A stretch of DNA of 64,000 nucleotides from Geomonas paludis (GCF_014193585.1 NZ_BLXY01000001.1:1235033-1299032), one strand, 5' to 3'; shown: positions 1 through 9,421, counted from the first letter of the stretch. The notes: a model not told the origin generated them from the letters alone. Numbers and translations are program-made.

Positions 1-234
1 CGGTGCAGCGGGTGTCGCCGGGGTGGCAACTGCAGGAGTTGCAGTGGCAGGGGCGGTCGCCGCCGGGAGGTTGGCCGCCGGGGCGGCCTGCGCCGACGAG
101 GGGTGTCCTTGCACGGTTGCGGCGCCTGCCTGGGTGGCGGCTGCCTTTTTATCCTTGCATCCCATGAGTGCCAGCGGCAGTGCCAGCAGGGCGACCAGCA
201 TGAGGGCGCGGTGGTTCGGGTAAAGGTGCTTCAC
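1..234 (-). CDS. Ala/Pro-rich lipoprotein, partial (C-terminus off the window)
   Basis: The reading frame opens with GTG at 234, preceded by AAGGAG ten bases upstream, and runs off the left edge after 78 codons. The N-terminus has two basic residues, a hydrophobic stretch and a lipobox ending LALMGC, so it should be a lipoprotein anchored after cleavage before Cys-26. The sequence after the Cys is almost only Ala, Pro, Thr and Val, a flexible tether. Any folded domain lies outside the window, so the function cannot be told. The start is missed if only ATG is considered. Confidence 0.7.
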   Translation of the reverse strand, partial: MKHLYPNHRALMLVALLALPLALMGCKDKKAAATQAGAATVQGHPSSAQAAPAANLPAATAPATATPAVATPATPAAP

Positions 235-706
235 GTTGTAAGTTCTCCTTGTATGGTGGTGCAGCCTGGACCGGCCTCGACCGTGCGGGCATATCGGTGC
301 GGACGGCGCCTGGCGTGCTTTTGTTTTTGTCTGATTGTGCGGAGTCTGGTTTTGGCGGTTACTGGGGAGATATCGGGGCGGGCTGTAGTGCCTTACACCT
401 GTGACAAAACCGACAAGCTCGTCCGTACTTATACCCTTTTTGCATTTGCGGTGTCAACAACCAGTGGCCCATTTTGGTGAGAAAGTTTTTAGATTGGGCG
501 TCCAGTGGACTCTTTGAGGCTGATTTTTTCGTTTTTTCAAAGAATTGTTTCTATTTAGCGGCACTATGGCGTTGACGATAGCTCTTTGCCGGTGGTATGC
601 TCGGCGGTCGAAAATAGGTCCGACCTTTTCACCGGTCGGCGGCGATAGATTACGGTTTGGCAGTACCAGCAGCAGAAATTCAATTCAATGTAAACCGGAG
701 GTATCT
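235..706. other. intergenic region between divergent genes
   Basis: No convincing gene is seen here. Short open frames on both strands lack ribosome-binding sites and overlap each other. It should hold the promoters of the leftward lipoprotein and of the rightward ABC transporter; one candidate for the latter is listed separately. Confidence 0.5.
572..601 (+). promoter_or_regulatory. candidate sigma-70 promoter for the ABC transporter
   Basis: TTGACG, an 18-base spacer and TATGCT lie about 105 bases upstream of the GTG start at 707. The -35 box matches consensus at 5 of 6 and the -10 box at 4 of 6. This is inferred from consensus only. Confidence 0.4.
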
Positions 707-1702
707 GTGCGCAAGAAGATCGGTATTCTGTTGGCCCTCTCGTTGTCTGTGTTGTCTGCGGCAACCGCTTTTGCAGCGGCTCCCGCCAAGCCGGTGACGA
801 TCGGCATCTCCAAGATCGTTTCCCACCCGGCGCTGGATGCGGTTGTGAAGGGCATCCAGGATGAACTGAAGGACTCCAAGATCAACGCAACCTTCGACGT
901 GCAGAACGCCAACGGCGACATCAACACCGCGGCGTCCATCGCCACCAAGTTCCAAAGCCAGAAGGTAGACCTCGCCGTCGGCGTCGCCACTCCGACCGCC
1001 CAGGCGCTGGTGAACACCCTGAAAGGGATCCCGATCGTCTTCTCCGCCGTTACCGACCCGGTCAAGGCCGGCTTGGTTCCCTCCCTCGCCAAGGGCGGCA
1101 AAAACGTCACCGGCGTTTCCGACATGACCCCGGTGAAGCAGCAGATCGAGATGCTGCTCAAGATCAAGCCGAAGACCAAGCGTATCGGCCACATCTACAC
1201 CAGCTCCGAGGAGAATGCAGTCGTGCTGGCCGGCATGGTGAAGCAGGTCTGCAAGGAGAAACACCTCGAGTTCGTTGAGACCACCGTTACCAAGTCCGCC
1301 GAGGTGAAGCAGGCTGCCCAGACCATCGCCAACCGCGTCGACGCCATCTACATCTCCACCGACAACACCGTCGTCTCTGCCATGAGCGCCGTTGCCGAGG
1401 TTGCCGCCAAGGCCAAGATCCCGGTCATGTCCGCCGACCCGAGCTCCTCCGAGACCTACGACGTCCTCGCCGCCTGGGGCTTCGACTACTACAAGATGGG
1501 CCGCGCCACCGGCAAGATGATCATCGAGATCCTGAAAGGGAAGAAGCCGGAGCAGATCCCGACCCGCTTCATGACCAAGGCCAGCGACGTCGACCTGCTG
1601 ATCAACCTCGACGTAGCCAAGAAGCTCGGCCTGACCGTCCCGGCCGACATCGTCAAGTCCGCCAAGACTATCCGTCAGAACGGCAAGCTCACCAAGAAGT
1701 AA
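707..1702 (+). CDS. ABC transporter substrate-binding protein (TrpX-like)
   Basis: A 331-residue exported binding protein of the ABC_sub_bind family, the extracytoplasmic ligand receptor of the importer encoded with the next two genes. GTG at 707 is chosen because GGAGG sits 6 bases upstream and the product then starts with a normal signal peptide (MRKK, hydrophobic core, cleavage near AFA-AAP); the frame stays open upstream but adds an unlikely leader. Residues after ~30 show the family pattern: an early ISKIVSHPALD segment, VGVATPTAQAL, and GVSDMTPVKQQ. Relatives have been tied to tryptophan or other amino-acid-like ligands; the ligand here cannot be read from sequence. Confidence 0.9.
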   Translation: MRKKIGILLALSLSVLSAATAFAAAPAKPVTIGISKIVSHPALDAVVKGIQDELKDSKINATFDVQNANGDINTAASIATKFQSQKVDLAVGVATPTAQALVNTLKGIPIVFSAVTDPVKAGLVPSLAKGGKNVTGVSDMTPVKQQIEMLLKIKPKTKRIGHIYTSSEENAVVLAGMVKQVCKEKHLEFVETTVTKSAEVKQAAQTIANRVDAIYISTDNTVVSAMSAVAEVAAKAKIPVMSADPSSSETYDVLAAWGFDYYKMGRATGKMIIEILKGKKPEQIPTRFMTKASDVDLLINLDVAKKLGLTVPADIVKSAKTIRQNGKLTKK

Positions 1703-1713
1703 CTAAAAGCAGT

Positions 1714-1838
1714 AAACCATTGGCCACGGAGAAAATCTGAGCAAATCTGAGAGAACCAAAAAGCAGTAAGGTTCAAAACCCGGATTATGGTTTTGCCTTT
1801 CTCCGAAGTTCTCAGATTTTCTCCGTGGCCAATGGTTT
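1714..1838. repeat. ~120 bp hairpin repeat, copy 1
   Basis: Perfect 28 bp inverted repeat (1714-1741 with 1811-1838) around a ~69-base centre that itself contains nested AATCTGAG/CTCAGATT pairs. It begins 11 bases after the binding-protein stop. Two near-identical copies lie at 3645-3764 and 4259-4377. It has no T-run like a standard terminator and no open frame, so it resembles a REP/MITE-like intergenic element. Confidence 0.9.
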
Positions 1839-1873
1839 TGACTATGGTTTAAGAAGGGTTAAACGGTTCCGCT

Positions 1874-2773
1874 ATGATCGAAGGTATTTTTGTTGAAGGG
1901 TTGATCTATGGCATCATGGTCCTGGGCGTGTTCATCTCGTTCAGGATTCTTGATTTTCCGGACCTGACGGTTGACGGGTCCTTCCCCCTGGGGGCCGCAC
2001 TCATGGTGCAGTGCCTCCTCTCCGGCATGAACGGCTGGGTCGCGCTCCTCGTCGCCTTTGCCGGCGGCGTGCTGGCCGGCGTGGCCACCGCCCTCATCCA
2101 CAATCACCTGAGGGTGCCCAACCTTCTGGCCGGTATCCTCACCATGACCATGCTCTACTCGGTCAACATCCGCATCCTGGGCAACCGCGCCAACGTCCCC
2201 ATCCTGGATCAGCCGACCATCCTCAAGCAGGTCACCGAGAAGTTCACCGGCATCATCCCGGACGAGTACATCCTGCTGGTGTTCTTCGTGATCGTCGCCC
2301 TGGTGGTCAAGGTGCTGCTCGACCTCTTCTTCCGCACCGACCTCGGCATGACCCTGGGCGCCATGGGCAACAACGAGCAGATGGTCATCTCCCAGGGGGT
2401 GAACCCCAAGACCCTGAAGACCATCGGCGTCGGCCTCTCCAACGGCCTGGTCGCCATCTCCGGCGCCTTTGCCGCCCAGTACTTGGGCTTTGCCGACGTG
2501 GGCCTGGGGCAGGGGATCATCGTTTCCGGCCTCGCCTCCGTCATGATCGGTGAGTTCCTGATGCTGAAGAGCAACCGGATCGGCGTCCTCACCTTCTGCG
2601 CGCTTGCCGGCTCCATCTGCTTCTACGCGGTCATGTACGTCGGGCGCTTCTACGGCTACGTCATCCACATGACTCCGAGCGACCTCAACCTCATCAAGGG
2701 CGTGCTGATCATCGTCCTTCTCATCATGACCCAGGCCAAGAAACTGAAGGTCCCGTTTAAGGTGGCAAAATGA
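1874..2773 (+). CDS. ABC transporter permease (TrpY-like)
   Basis: A 299-residue integral membrane protein of the branched-chain/monosaccharide-type permease family (BPD_transp_2). It has eight to nine hydrophobic segments spread over its length and the conserved cytoplasmic coupling region around TLGAMGNNEQMVISQGVN (near residue 160-180), which contacts the ATPase. The first helix starts almost at the N-terminus. It lies between its binding protein and ATPase genes; its stop overlaps the ATPase start by ATGA, indicating translational coupling. A hairpin repeat separates it from the binding-protein gene, which may let the abundant receptor be expressed at a different level. Confidence 0.9.
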   Translation: MIEGIFVEGLIYGIMVLGVFISFRILDFPDLTVDGSFPLGAALMVQCLLSGMNGWVALLVAFAGGVLAGVATALIHNHLRVPNLLAGILTMTMLYSVNIRILGNRANVPILDQPTILKQVTEKFTGIIPDEYILLVFFVIVALVVKVLLDLFFRTDLGMTLGAMGNNEQMVISQGVNPKTLKTIGVGLSNGLVAISGAFAAQYLGFADVGLGQGIIVSGLASVMIGEFLMLKSNRIGVLTFCALAGSICFYAVMYVGRFYGYVIHMTPSDLNLIKGVLIIVLLIMTQAKKLKVPFKVAK

Positions 2774-3567
2774 TCGAACTCAAGAACGTTTCCATCGTCT
2801 TCGGTCAGGGGACCGTCAATGAAAACAAGGCCCTGAACAACATCAACCTCAAGGTGAAGGAAGGCGACTTCATCACCATAATCGGCTCAAACGGCGCCGG
2901 CAAGTCGACTTTGTTCAACACCATCGCCGGGACCTACCTTCCGAGCGAAGGGCAGATCTTTGCCAACGACAAGAACGTGACCCGCGACCCGGAGTACAAG
3001 AGGGCGAAGTACATCGGCAGGATCTTCCAGAACCCGCTGCTCGGCACCGCCGGCAACATGAGCCTGGAAGACAACATGACCATCACCCACAAGAAGGGGA
3101 TGAAGTGGTTGCGCCGCAGTCTCAACAACAAGACCCGCGAGATCTTCAGGCAGGAACTGGTGCAGCTCAAGATGGGGCTGGAGCACCGCATGAAGGAGAA
3201 CCTGGTCATGTTCTCCGGCGGGCAGCGCCAGGCGCTCACCCTGCTCATGATGGTTCTCTCCAAGCCGTCGCTGATCCTGTTGGACGAGCACACCGCCGCG
3301 CTGGATCCCAAGAACGCCGAGATCGTGCTGGAGCTGACCAACAAGTTCATCAGCGAGTACAAGCTGACGGGGATGATGATCACCCACAACATGACCCATG
3401 CCATCGAGTTCGGCAACCGTCTGCTCATGATGGATGGCGGCGAGATCATCTTCGATATCGAAGGCGAAGCCAAGAAGGCCCTCACCGTCGAGAAGCTGAT
3501 CCAGAAGTTCCACGAACTGCGTCACAAGACCTTCGAGAACGACAGGACCCTCCTGGCCGAAGACTAA
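2770..3567 (+). CDS. ABC transporter ATP-binding protein
   Basis: A 265-residue ATPase subunit that powers the importer. Visible motifs: Walker A GSNGAGKST near residue 40, a Q-loop in GRIFQNP, the signature FSGGQRQAL (a LSGGQ variant) near residue 148, Walker B LILLDEHTAAL near 170, and the switch His in MMITHNMTHA. The signature Phe in place of Leu is a mild deviation and the rest is intact. It overlaps the permease gene by four bases and is followed by a strong terminator, so the operon ends here. Confidence 0.93.
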   Translation: MIELKNVSIVFGQGTVNENKALNNINLKVKEGDFITIIGSNGAGKSTLFNTIAGTYLPSEGQIFANDKNVTRDPEYKRAKYIGRIFQNPLLGTAGNMSLEDNMTITHKKGMKWLRRSLNNKTREIFRQELVQLKMGLEHRMKENLVMFSGGQRQALTLLMMVLSKPSLILLDEHTAALDPKNAEIVLELTNKFISEYKLTGMMITHNMTHAIEFGNRLLMMDGGEIIFDIEGEAKKALTVEKLIQKFHELRHKTFENDRTLLAED

Positions 3568-3596
3568 GGCGGCAGGAAAGAGAAGAGACACCGGAA

Positions 3597-3629
3597 GGCC
3601 CGGCGGATACGAACCGCCGGGCCTTTTTA
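3597..3629 (+). terminator. rho-independent terminator of the ABC operon
   Basis: GGCCCGGCGG pairs with CCGCCGGGCC across a 7-base loop and is followed directly by TTTTT. It lies 30 bases after the ATPase stop. Confidence 0.88.
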
Positions 3630-3644
3630 TTTAAAACCGAAAAC

Positions 3645-3764
3645 AAACCTTGGCCACGGAGAAAATCTGAGGAAATCTGAGAGAACCTGATCAGCTTTAA
3701 GGTTGCACCAAAAGCTTTTGTGCTTTCTCCGAAGTCCTCAGATTTTCTCCGTGGCCAATGGTTT
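3645..3764. repeat. ~120 bp hairpin repeat, copy 2
   Basis: Same family as 1714-1838. The arms match except for a one-base indel in the left outer arm (CCTTGG for CCATTGG). It lies between the terminator and hisI. Confidence 0.88.
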
Positions 3765-3874
3765 CAGGTTTCACGCCTTATCCCGTCTACATAATCATTG
3801 ACACAACTCGCGCTGGGGGTGTATTAAAAGACACTTTTTTATCACTAAACGCAGTAGAAGGACTGAGAGAAGCC

Positions 3875-4252
3875 ATGATAAAGATCGATTTCGAGAAGAT
3901 GGGTGGACTGATCCCTGCTGTTATCCAGGATAACGAAAGCGGGGAAGTGTTGATGGTCGCGTTCATGGACGAGAAGACCCTGAACCTGACCCTGGAAACC
4001 GGCAAGACCTGGTTCTTCAGCCGCACCAGGAACAAGTACTGGATGAAGGGCGAGGAGTCCGGCAACACCCAGGAAGTGGTCGAGGTGCTGACCGACTGCG
4101 ATGCCGACACCGTCGTGATCAAGGTGAAGCAGAACGGTCCCGCCGCCTGCCACACCGGCAACAGGAGCTGCTTCTACGTGAAATACGAGAACGGCACCTG
4201 GGTCGAGCACTCCAACCCGCTCTTCGATCCCAACACCGTCTATAAAAAATAA
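3875..4252 (+). CDS. hisI: phosphoribosyl-AMP cyclohydrolase
   Basis: A 125-residue stand-alone HisI that opens the purine ring of phosphoribosyl-AMP, the third step of histidine synthesis, in the cytoplasm. The core pattern is clear: [27 protein letters not shown], and the metal-binding region with DCDAD followed by ACHTG and RSCF. Start at ATG 3875 gives the usual family length; the open frame reaches upstream to 3758 but would begin inside the repeat element. No HisE domain is fused. hisG follows after a copy of the hairpin repeat. Confidence 0.95.
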   Translation: MIKIDFEKMGGLIPAVIQDNESGEVLMVAFMDEKTLNLTLETGKTWFFSRTRNKYWMKGEESGNTQEVVEVLTDCDADTVVIKVKQNGPAACHTGNRSCFYVKYENGTWVEHSNPLFDPNTVYKK

Positions 4253-4258
4253 AACCCG

Positions 4259-4377
4259 AACCATTGGCCACGGAGAAAATCTGAGGAAATCTGAGAGAAC
4301 CCAATGCTTTAAGGTTTAACCCAAAAGCCTTTTGCCTTTCTCCGAAGTTCTCAGATTTTCTCCGTGGCCAATGGTTT
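4259..4377. repeat. ~120 bp hairpin repeat, copy 3
   Basis: Third copy, starting 6 bases after the hisI stop. Arms 4259-4284 and 4350-4377 match those of copies 1 and 2; the central part differs more, as expected if only the stem is constrained. Confidence 0.9.
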
Positions 4378-4430
4378 TTGTTTTTGATTTTACTTTTATC
4401 TCTATCTAATTGTCTTTACAGGGGGGAATC

Positions 4431-5303
4431 ATGGAAAAGTTGAAGCTCGGCATCCCGAAGGGAAGCCTTGAAAACGCCACCGTCGACCTGTTCAAGAAAG
4501 CCGGCTGGCAGATATCGATCTCGTCACGCAGCTACTTCCCCGGTATCGACGACGATGAGATAAAGTGCTCCCTGATCCGCCCGCAGGAGATGGGCAAGTA
4601 CGTGGAGCGCGGCACCATCGACGTCGGCATCGCCGGCCGCGACTGGATCCGCGAGAACGAGTCCGACGTCATCGAAGTCTGCGAGATGGTCTATTCCAAG
4701 GTATCCCGCCGCCCCGCCCGCTGGGTGCTGGTGGTGAACGGCAACTCCAAGATCCAGGGCCCCGAAGACCTGCATGGCGCCACCATCTCCACCGAACTCG
4801 TCGGTTTCACCAAGCGCTACTTCGCCGAAAGAAACATCCCCGTCAACGTCGAGTTCTCCTGGGGCGCCACCGAGGCAAAGGTAGTCGAGGGCCTCTGCGA
4901 CGCCATCGTCGAAGTAACCGAGACCGGTTCCACCATCAAGGCCAACGGCCTCAGGATCGTCACCGAATTGATGGAATCCGTCCCGGTCATGGTGGTCAAC
5001 AAGGCCGCCTGGGAAGATCCGTGGAAGCGCGCCAAGATCGAGCAGATCGCGACCCTGCTGCAGTCCTCGCTGCGTGCAGAGGGGATGGTCGGTCTCAAGA
5101 TGAACGCGCCGAAAGAGAAGGTTGCCGAGATCACCGCCGTCATCCCCAGTCTCAAAAGCCCGACCGTCGCCAACCACTACAACTCCGACTGGGTCTCCAT
5201 CGAGAGCATAATGCCCGAACAAGAAGTCCGCCGCATCGTCCCCGAGCTCATCAAACTCGGCGCCGAAGGCATCGTCGAGTACTCGCTGAACAAGATAATC
5301 TAG
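4431..5303 (+). CDS. hisG: ATP phosphoribosyltransferase, long form
   Basis: A 290-residue HisG catalysing the first, feedback-controlled step of histidine synthesis (ATP + PRPP to phosphoribosyl-ATP). Its length marks the long form, with two catalytic lobes and a C-terminal regulatory domain after ~residue 215 that binds histidine, so no HisZ partner is needed. Motifs: LGIPKGSLE at the start, DVGIAGRDW near 70, and the PRPP loop EVTETGSTI near 165. ATG 4431 has a GGGGGG ribosome site just upstream. hisI and hisG stand apart from any other his genes in this window. Confidence 0.96.
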   Translation: MEKLKLGIPKGSLENATVDLFKKAGWQISISSRSYFPGIDDDEIKCSLIRPQEMGKYVERGTIDVGIAGRDWIRENESDVIEVCEMVYSKVSRRPARWVLVVNGNSKIQGPEDLHGATISTELVGFTKRYFAERNIPVNVEFSWGATEAKVVEGLCDAIVEVTETGSTIKANGLRIVTELMESVPVMVVNKAAWEDPWKRAKIEQIATLLQSSLRAEGMVGLKMNAPKEKVAEITAVIPSLKSPTVANHYNSDWVSIESIMPEQEVRRIVPELIKLGAEGIVEYSLNKII

Positions 5304-5365
5304 AGCTCCTTGACCAGCACACCTGCTTCGGGGTGCCGGTTTGAATCCTCACGCTTCGATTATTA

Positions 5366-5400
5366 AAAAGGCCCTTGGTGTTTGCCAAGGGCCTTTTGCT
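5366..5400 (+). terminator. terminator after hisG
   Basis: AAGGCCCTTGG pairs with CCAAGGGCCTT around a six-base loop and is followed by TTGCTT. An A-run on the 5' side means it could also act leftward. Confidence 0.8.
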
Positions 5401-5536
5401 TACCCGGTCCGGGAAAAAGTTCTTGCAGCTTGTTACGCTTATTAGAGCCGAAGCACCGACTGGGGCGCTTGCCAAAGTTATCGGTGGTGATATGCTGCTG
5501 GCTTGGAGGTTTCTAATCTAGTGCGGAGGTTATGCC

Positions 5537-6148
5537 ATGCCCTTCAGCAACGTACCACATGCGGACATGATCGGTAAGTCAGCGGTAATTGCGCAGGCCT
5601 TAACTCCTGAGTTGCACGCGTACTTGGTATCCCTGTTCCCCACCCCGGCGAGCATTACCGAGCTCTATCTGAAATACGAGACAAGCTTCGCTGCATCACT
5701 CAAAGGAGATCCTGAAAAGGTCAAGGCGTGCGAGGCGGACAGGGAGGCACTTGATCAAGCGATCGGCTTGTTATTTGGGCTTGGTAAAGCGGCCCATCGC
5801 AAAGATCCCACCATTCTCGGCCAGCTTGGCTTTGGTACAGCTAAGAAGCCGGCAGGTACGGGAAAGCCAGTAGGAAAACCCGTGGGGTTCCATCTTAGTT
5901 TCGGCAACGATGGTAAGCCGTGGGTCGCATTAACAAGGATCAGCAGTGCAAAAGGATATGAAGTGTGGACCTGTAATGGTGACCCTGGCAACGAACAAAA
6001 TTGGAAATTCCTGGTCTGGTCGACTACCTGTAAGAAAATATTGCTAAGCGGGATAAACCGGTCGGTGCCCAACTTCCTCAGGGTCAGGGGCAAGCGTGGT
6101 GATATCGTAGGTCCTTGGTCTAACTGGATAGCGCTGGATCCTGTCTAA
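5537..6148 (+). CDS. hypothetical protein with a fibronectin-like C-terminal part
   Basis: A 203-residue protein of unknown role. ATG 5537 has GGAGG 7 bases upstream. Residues 1-85 are helical and acidic/basic mixed; a short Gly/Lys/Pro linker (KKPAGTGKPVGKPVG) follows; residues ~115-203 look like a beta-sandwich, with AKGYEVWTCNGD and VRGKRGDIVGPWSNW resembling the last strands of FN3-type domains. No signal peptide or membrane segment is seen. It stands alone between two terminator-like or repeat regions. Confidence 0.65.
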   Translation: MPFSNVPHADMIGKSAVIAQALTPELHAYLVSLFPTPASITELYLKYETSFAASLKGDPEKVKACEADREALDQAIGLLFGLGKAAHRKDPTILGQLGFGTAKKPAGTGKPVGKPVGFHLSFGNDGKPWVALTRISSAKGYEVWTCNGDPGNEQNWKFLVWSTTCKKILLSGINRSVPNFLRVRGKRGDIVGPWSNWIALDPV

Positions 6149-6499
6149 TGTTTATCGCCCCCTTCGCGTTCGTGAGGGGGGCGAAGCTTCCCTCACATCA
6201 TACCCCTTCTGAAGCACCGAGTTCCTCTGTTAGAACTTCACCTCTTGGCCTTAGTAGTCAGACTCCCCGCGGAAAGTTGCCACTTCATGCTGCTAAAACC
6301 TCACTTGGAAACTTGAAGTGCATCTTTTCATCGTGGAATGGTCACTTCAAGACCCGAAGTGTCGATTTCAGGCGCAGAAATGTTACTTTGTGGGCTGAAG
6401 TGCCGACTTCCAGGGCGAAATGATCATCTCCGGGGGGAGGTGCCTGATCTTCACTTTGCAGTCGATCGCGCCGGCATACTTACGGAGCAGGCAGATAGA
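6149..6499. other. intergenic region with recurring GAAGTG/CACTTC words
   Basis: No gene is supported. From about 6280 to 6470 the words CACTTC, GAAGTG, CACTTTG and GACTTC recur every 15-45 bases in both orientations. Such imperfect multiple repeats can be the decayed end of an IS21-like element, but no transposase remnant is seen. Confidence 0.35.
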
Positions 6500-9421
6500 T
6501 TAGTTCTCATTTTGCAGGCCGACGACGTCTTCTCCCGCCAGCATACGTCGCAGAGGATCGAGGAGAGCTTCATCTGGAATTTTTTGGTAATTGTCCATGC
6601 TAATTATCTCCTCCCACTTCATAAGATGGCTCACTTCATGGGTGATGTTTTTCACTCGCATCGAGGAGGTCTCTTCGGAGTACTCCATGTAGTACCAGGT
6701 GCTGGGAACATCGGTGCATATGAACGTGCTCAAGCTGAACTGGTTGCTAAACTCGTTGGTCTCCAAGTTATAAAAAACCCCACGTCCCGTCTTGTAGGTC
6801 ATAAGTACAGTTCCGGTTTCCGGACAGATTCCGCGTACCGAATGCCCGTAGGACATCCCCAGGCAGATGGAGTGGGTGTAATCCTGGATCAGGTCCCACT
6901 TGTAGTCGCAAGCTTTTAGCCTTGGGCCGTGGACCAAGTAGATAAGCCGGTTGCGCTGATCTATGCCGAACACGTGCCAGGGCAAATGGAATTTCGGGGC
7001 CATCCTCAGGTTACGGCTGGTTAGCCACATGGCCGTCTTGGTACCGACTGCGAAATGGTCGGGGGCGGAAGACGCCCGTGTGATTCCCTGTATCTCCTCC
7101 ATGCGAAGGTTGCACTCCGGACCACTGTTTCTGCCCAGGCCAAGGGTCATCCTGCCTAGGCACAGGATCTTCTCCTTGACCGGGTCCTTCAATACATAGA
7201 AGTATTCGGTCTCCTTGCAGGAGGAAAGAAAGGCTCGGGCGACTTGAGTGTATTCCGGGAGGCACAGGGGCTGGGTGAAGTCGATGAGCGCGGTGAACCT
7301 GCTTTCTCTACCTTTCATGATGGCGCGCCAGTACCTGTTGGTGCCACGTTCGTGAAACAAAAAGAGGTGCTGGTCGGCAATGTCGTCGATGAGTCCCAAC
7401 CCCGAGAAGTTTTCGCTTTGAAGCCGCCATGCTGTCATCTCTACGAAATCGATCAGGATGACGGATGTCTCACTTTCACCCAGAAAAACATGACGGTCGG
7501 TGGAGCCGACACGTTGCAGCCCTGGATGTTCTCTGGCCACATCAACTTCCATGTCAGGAGAGTACACCAGGGGCACCGGTTCGACTTCGATCCGCATCAA
7601 GGCGTCCACCTCAGCGTCGACTGCGGCAAGGGATGACGGCTCAGTGACCATTTCTCTCAGCGAGCTCGCCCGCGCCGTTTGGCCTGTCATCCGCGCTTGT
7701 CGGTACTCCTCCAAAAGGACCTCTGTGTCCTTGCTCGGTTTCAGTTGCTCCAGCAGATCATCTATGGCTGCTGCATATGCGGCACGGCTCTCTCCGGGGA
7801 GGATGTCGATGGCTGCGCGGGCGGCGTTGCAGTGGGCGAGGCTTTCTTGATAGCTGAGGGCACCGCCTCGAACGTCCGTTAGCAGCCTGTCCGCCTCAAC
7901 GGTTGCCGCAGCCTGCTGTGCTGCGACTACGCGATGATACATCGAGTTGAAGCAGGGGACGGCGCGGAACACAGGCCTCACTTTCTGCAACATCGGCAGA
8001 GCCTCGCGGTCGCGCCCCGCATCAAAAAGTTTTTTCGCTTCGATGTAGGTAATCCATGCCTCCTGGGCATCATGGCGTGAGATCCTTTCCAGTTGCTTGT
8101 TGCGGTAGAGCACCTCGAACAGCGGCGACAGCGCTATGGCGTCGTGGTATTCCCGGACTGCGTCCTCTTGGCGCGACAGCCACATTACCTCGTCGTAGCA
8201 CTCCGGCCACCTTTCATCCCGCAGCGCCTGCCTCAAGGTCCGTAGCCGTTGCTCGATGAACTCGTGCCTCTCCTTCTCCTTCTCAACCTGTAACAGAGTG
8301 TTGATCCTCGCACGGCTACGCTTATCACGCTCAAGCAGCCTTCCCAGCAGTCTCTGTCTCTCTTTCCCGTTGCTGCTGCTCTCAAACGCCTGCCACAGCG
8401 TGATCAGCTCACCCTGCTCCTTCATGGCTTCAACGAGGGCGATAATCCTCCGTGCCTTGGGGAGGTTTTTGGCCTCTTCCAGGGCCTGGCGTGATAAGGT
8501 CACGGCTTGGTCCCATTCTCCTTGTGAAAAAGCGGACTCGGCCTGCTGAAGTACCGGCTCTGCCTTGCGGGCCAGCAGCTGTTCGACTTCCCTCCGGAGT
8601 TCGTCGAACTCCGCTATCAGTCCGTCCTTTGTCTCGGCTAACCTGAGAAGTTCCCGAGCGAATCGGGCATTACCATCCCTCAGCGCCAAACGCGCGTAAG
8701 CGACCAGGGCCTCCTTTCCCAGCTCGGAGGGATGTAGAGAGTCAAAAACAGCGCCGGCTTCAGCCGGCATGGCATTGCTGTGGTAGGCAAGGGCAAGCAG
8801 TTCACGGAGCCGTTTGTCTTTCAGCACATGGGGCGGCTGCGCAAGCAACGTATCGATGGCGGTCTGGTAGGCGCCGACATGCTGATGCAGCAACATGATG
8901 GCGCTGCACAGTGCCGTTACGTCATCGGGGTTGATGGCACGAATCCCAGCAACTTCCTGCTCCGCAGTGATGTAGTCATACTCTTCTAGACACTGTTGAG
9001 CGCGCCTCAATGAATCCCTTGGTGAGAGCGCCGATCCTGCCGGCATCTTCTGCCTCCGTTTCTCCGTAGCGGGCTTTCTACTGACTTCCTCCCCCGGAAC
9101 GGAAACGTTTTCGAGGGCAGGTGCCGACAGTGCACCTAGGTCGGCATGGCATGCGTCCACCGAAGGGAGGAACAGGTGCTTGATAAGTACGACATTCGGA
9201 GAACACGGGTGCGGAACAAGCTGAAACGCTTCTCCATAATGCTCAAGAAGGAGGTTTTGTAACTGGCTCTTGAGCCGATAGCCTTCTTTCTTTTCAGGGT
9301 CGGGTAGGCAAAGCCGGGTTGGATTTACTTTCTTTATGGCAGAGATGATCCGTTCAGAGGACGGGATGACTGCTGAACGCAAGAGCAGTTCAGCATTTGC
9401 TACATCCAGTTGCCACTCCAT
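6500..9421 (-). CDS. large hypothetical protein, TPR-like helical N-part and beta-propeller-like C-part
   Basis: A 973-residue protein I cannot name. ATG 9421 has AAAGGTGG upstream. Residues ~1-90 form a small mixed domain; after a linker, residues ~130-600 are helical with repeated A/L patterns such as YDYITAEQEVAGIRAINPD typical of tetratricopeptide-like repeats, plus charged coiled-coil stretches. Residues ~640-930 are rich in short beta strands and aromatic residues (for example RHVFLGESETSVILIDF), as in beta-propeller proteins. No signal peptide or catalytic motif is obvious. It is monocistronic, which gives no context for function. A scaffold or sensor role is only a guess. Confidence 0.7.
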   Translation of the reverse strand: MEWQLDVANAELLLRSAVIPSSERIISAIKKVNPTRLCLPDPEKKEGYRLKSQLQNLLLEHYGEAFQLVPHPCSPNVVLIKHLFLPSVDACHADLGALSAPALENVSVPGEEVSRKPATEKRRQKMPAGSALSPRDSLRRAQQCLEEYDYITAEQEVAGIRAINPDDVTALCSAIMLLHQHVGAYQTAIDTLLAQPPHVLKDKRLRELLALAYHSNAMPAEAGAVFDSLHPSELGKEALVAYARLALRDGNARFARELLRLAETKDGLIAEFDELRREVEQLLARKAEPVLQQAESAFSQGEWDQAVTLSRQALEEAKNLPKARRIIALVEAMKEQGELITLWQAFESSSNGKERQRLLGRLLERDKRSRARINTLLQVEKEKERHEFIEQRLRTLRQALRDERWPECYDEVMWLSRQEDAVREYHDAIALSPLFEVLYRNKQLERISRHDAQEAWITYIEAKKLFDAGRDREALPMLQKVRPVFRAVPCFNSMYHRVVAAQQAAATVEADRLLTDVRGGALSYQESLAHCNAARAAIDILPGESRAAYAAAIDDLLEQLKPSKDTEVLLEEYRQARMTGQTARASSLREMVTEPSSLAAVDAEVDALMRIEVEPVPLVYSPDMEVDVAREHPGLQRVGSTDRHVFLGESETSVILIDFVEMTAWRLQSENFSGLGLIDDIADQHLFLFHERGTNRYWRAIMKGRESRFTALIDFTQPLCLPEYTQVARAFLSSCKETEYFYVLKDPVKEKILCLGRMTLGLGRNSGPECNLRMEEIQGITRASSAPDHFAVGTKTAMWLTSRNLRMAPKFHLPWHVFGIDQRNRLIYLVHGPRLKACDYKWDLIQDYTHSICLGMSYGHSVRGICPETGTVLMTYKTGRGVFYNLETNEFSNQFSLSTFICTDVPSTWYYMEYSEETSSMRVKNITHEVSHLMKWEEIISMDNYQKIPDEALLDPLRRMLAGEDVVGLQNEN

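Noticed and set aside
545..706. N-terminal extension of the ABC binding protein
   Set aside because: It would place an Arg-rich leader before a normal signal peptide; GTG 707 has the ribosome site.
5304..5360. GGTTTGAATCC resembling a tRNA T-arm
   Set aside because: The flanking bases do not pair into a T-stem and there is no anticodon or acceptor arm.
6148..6423. 91-residue frame after the hypothetical gene
   Set aside because: It starts inside the previous stop region, has no ribosome site and covers the repeat-word region.
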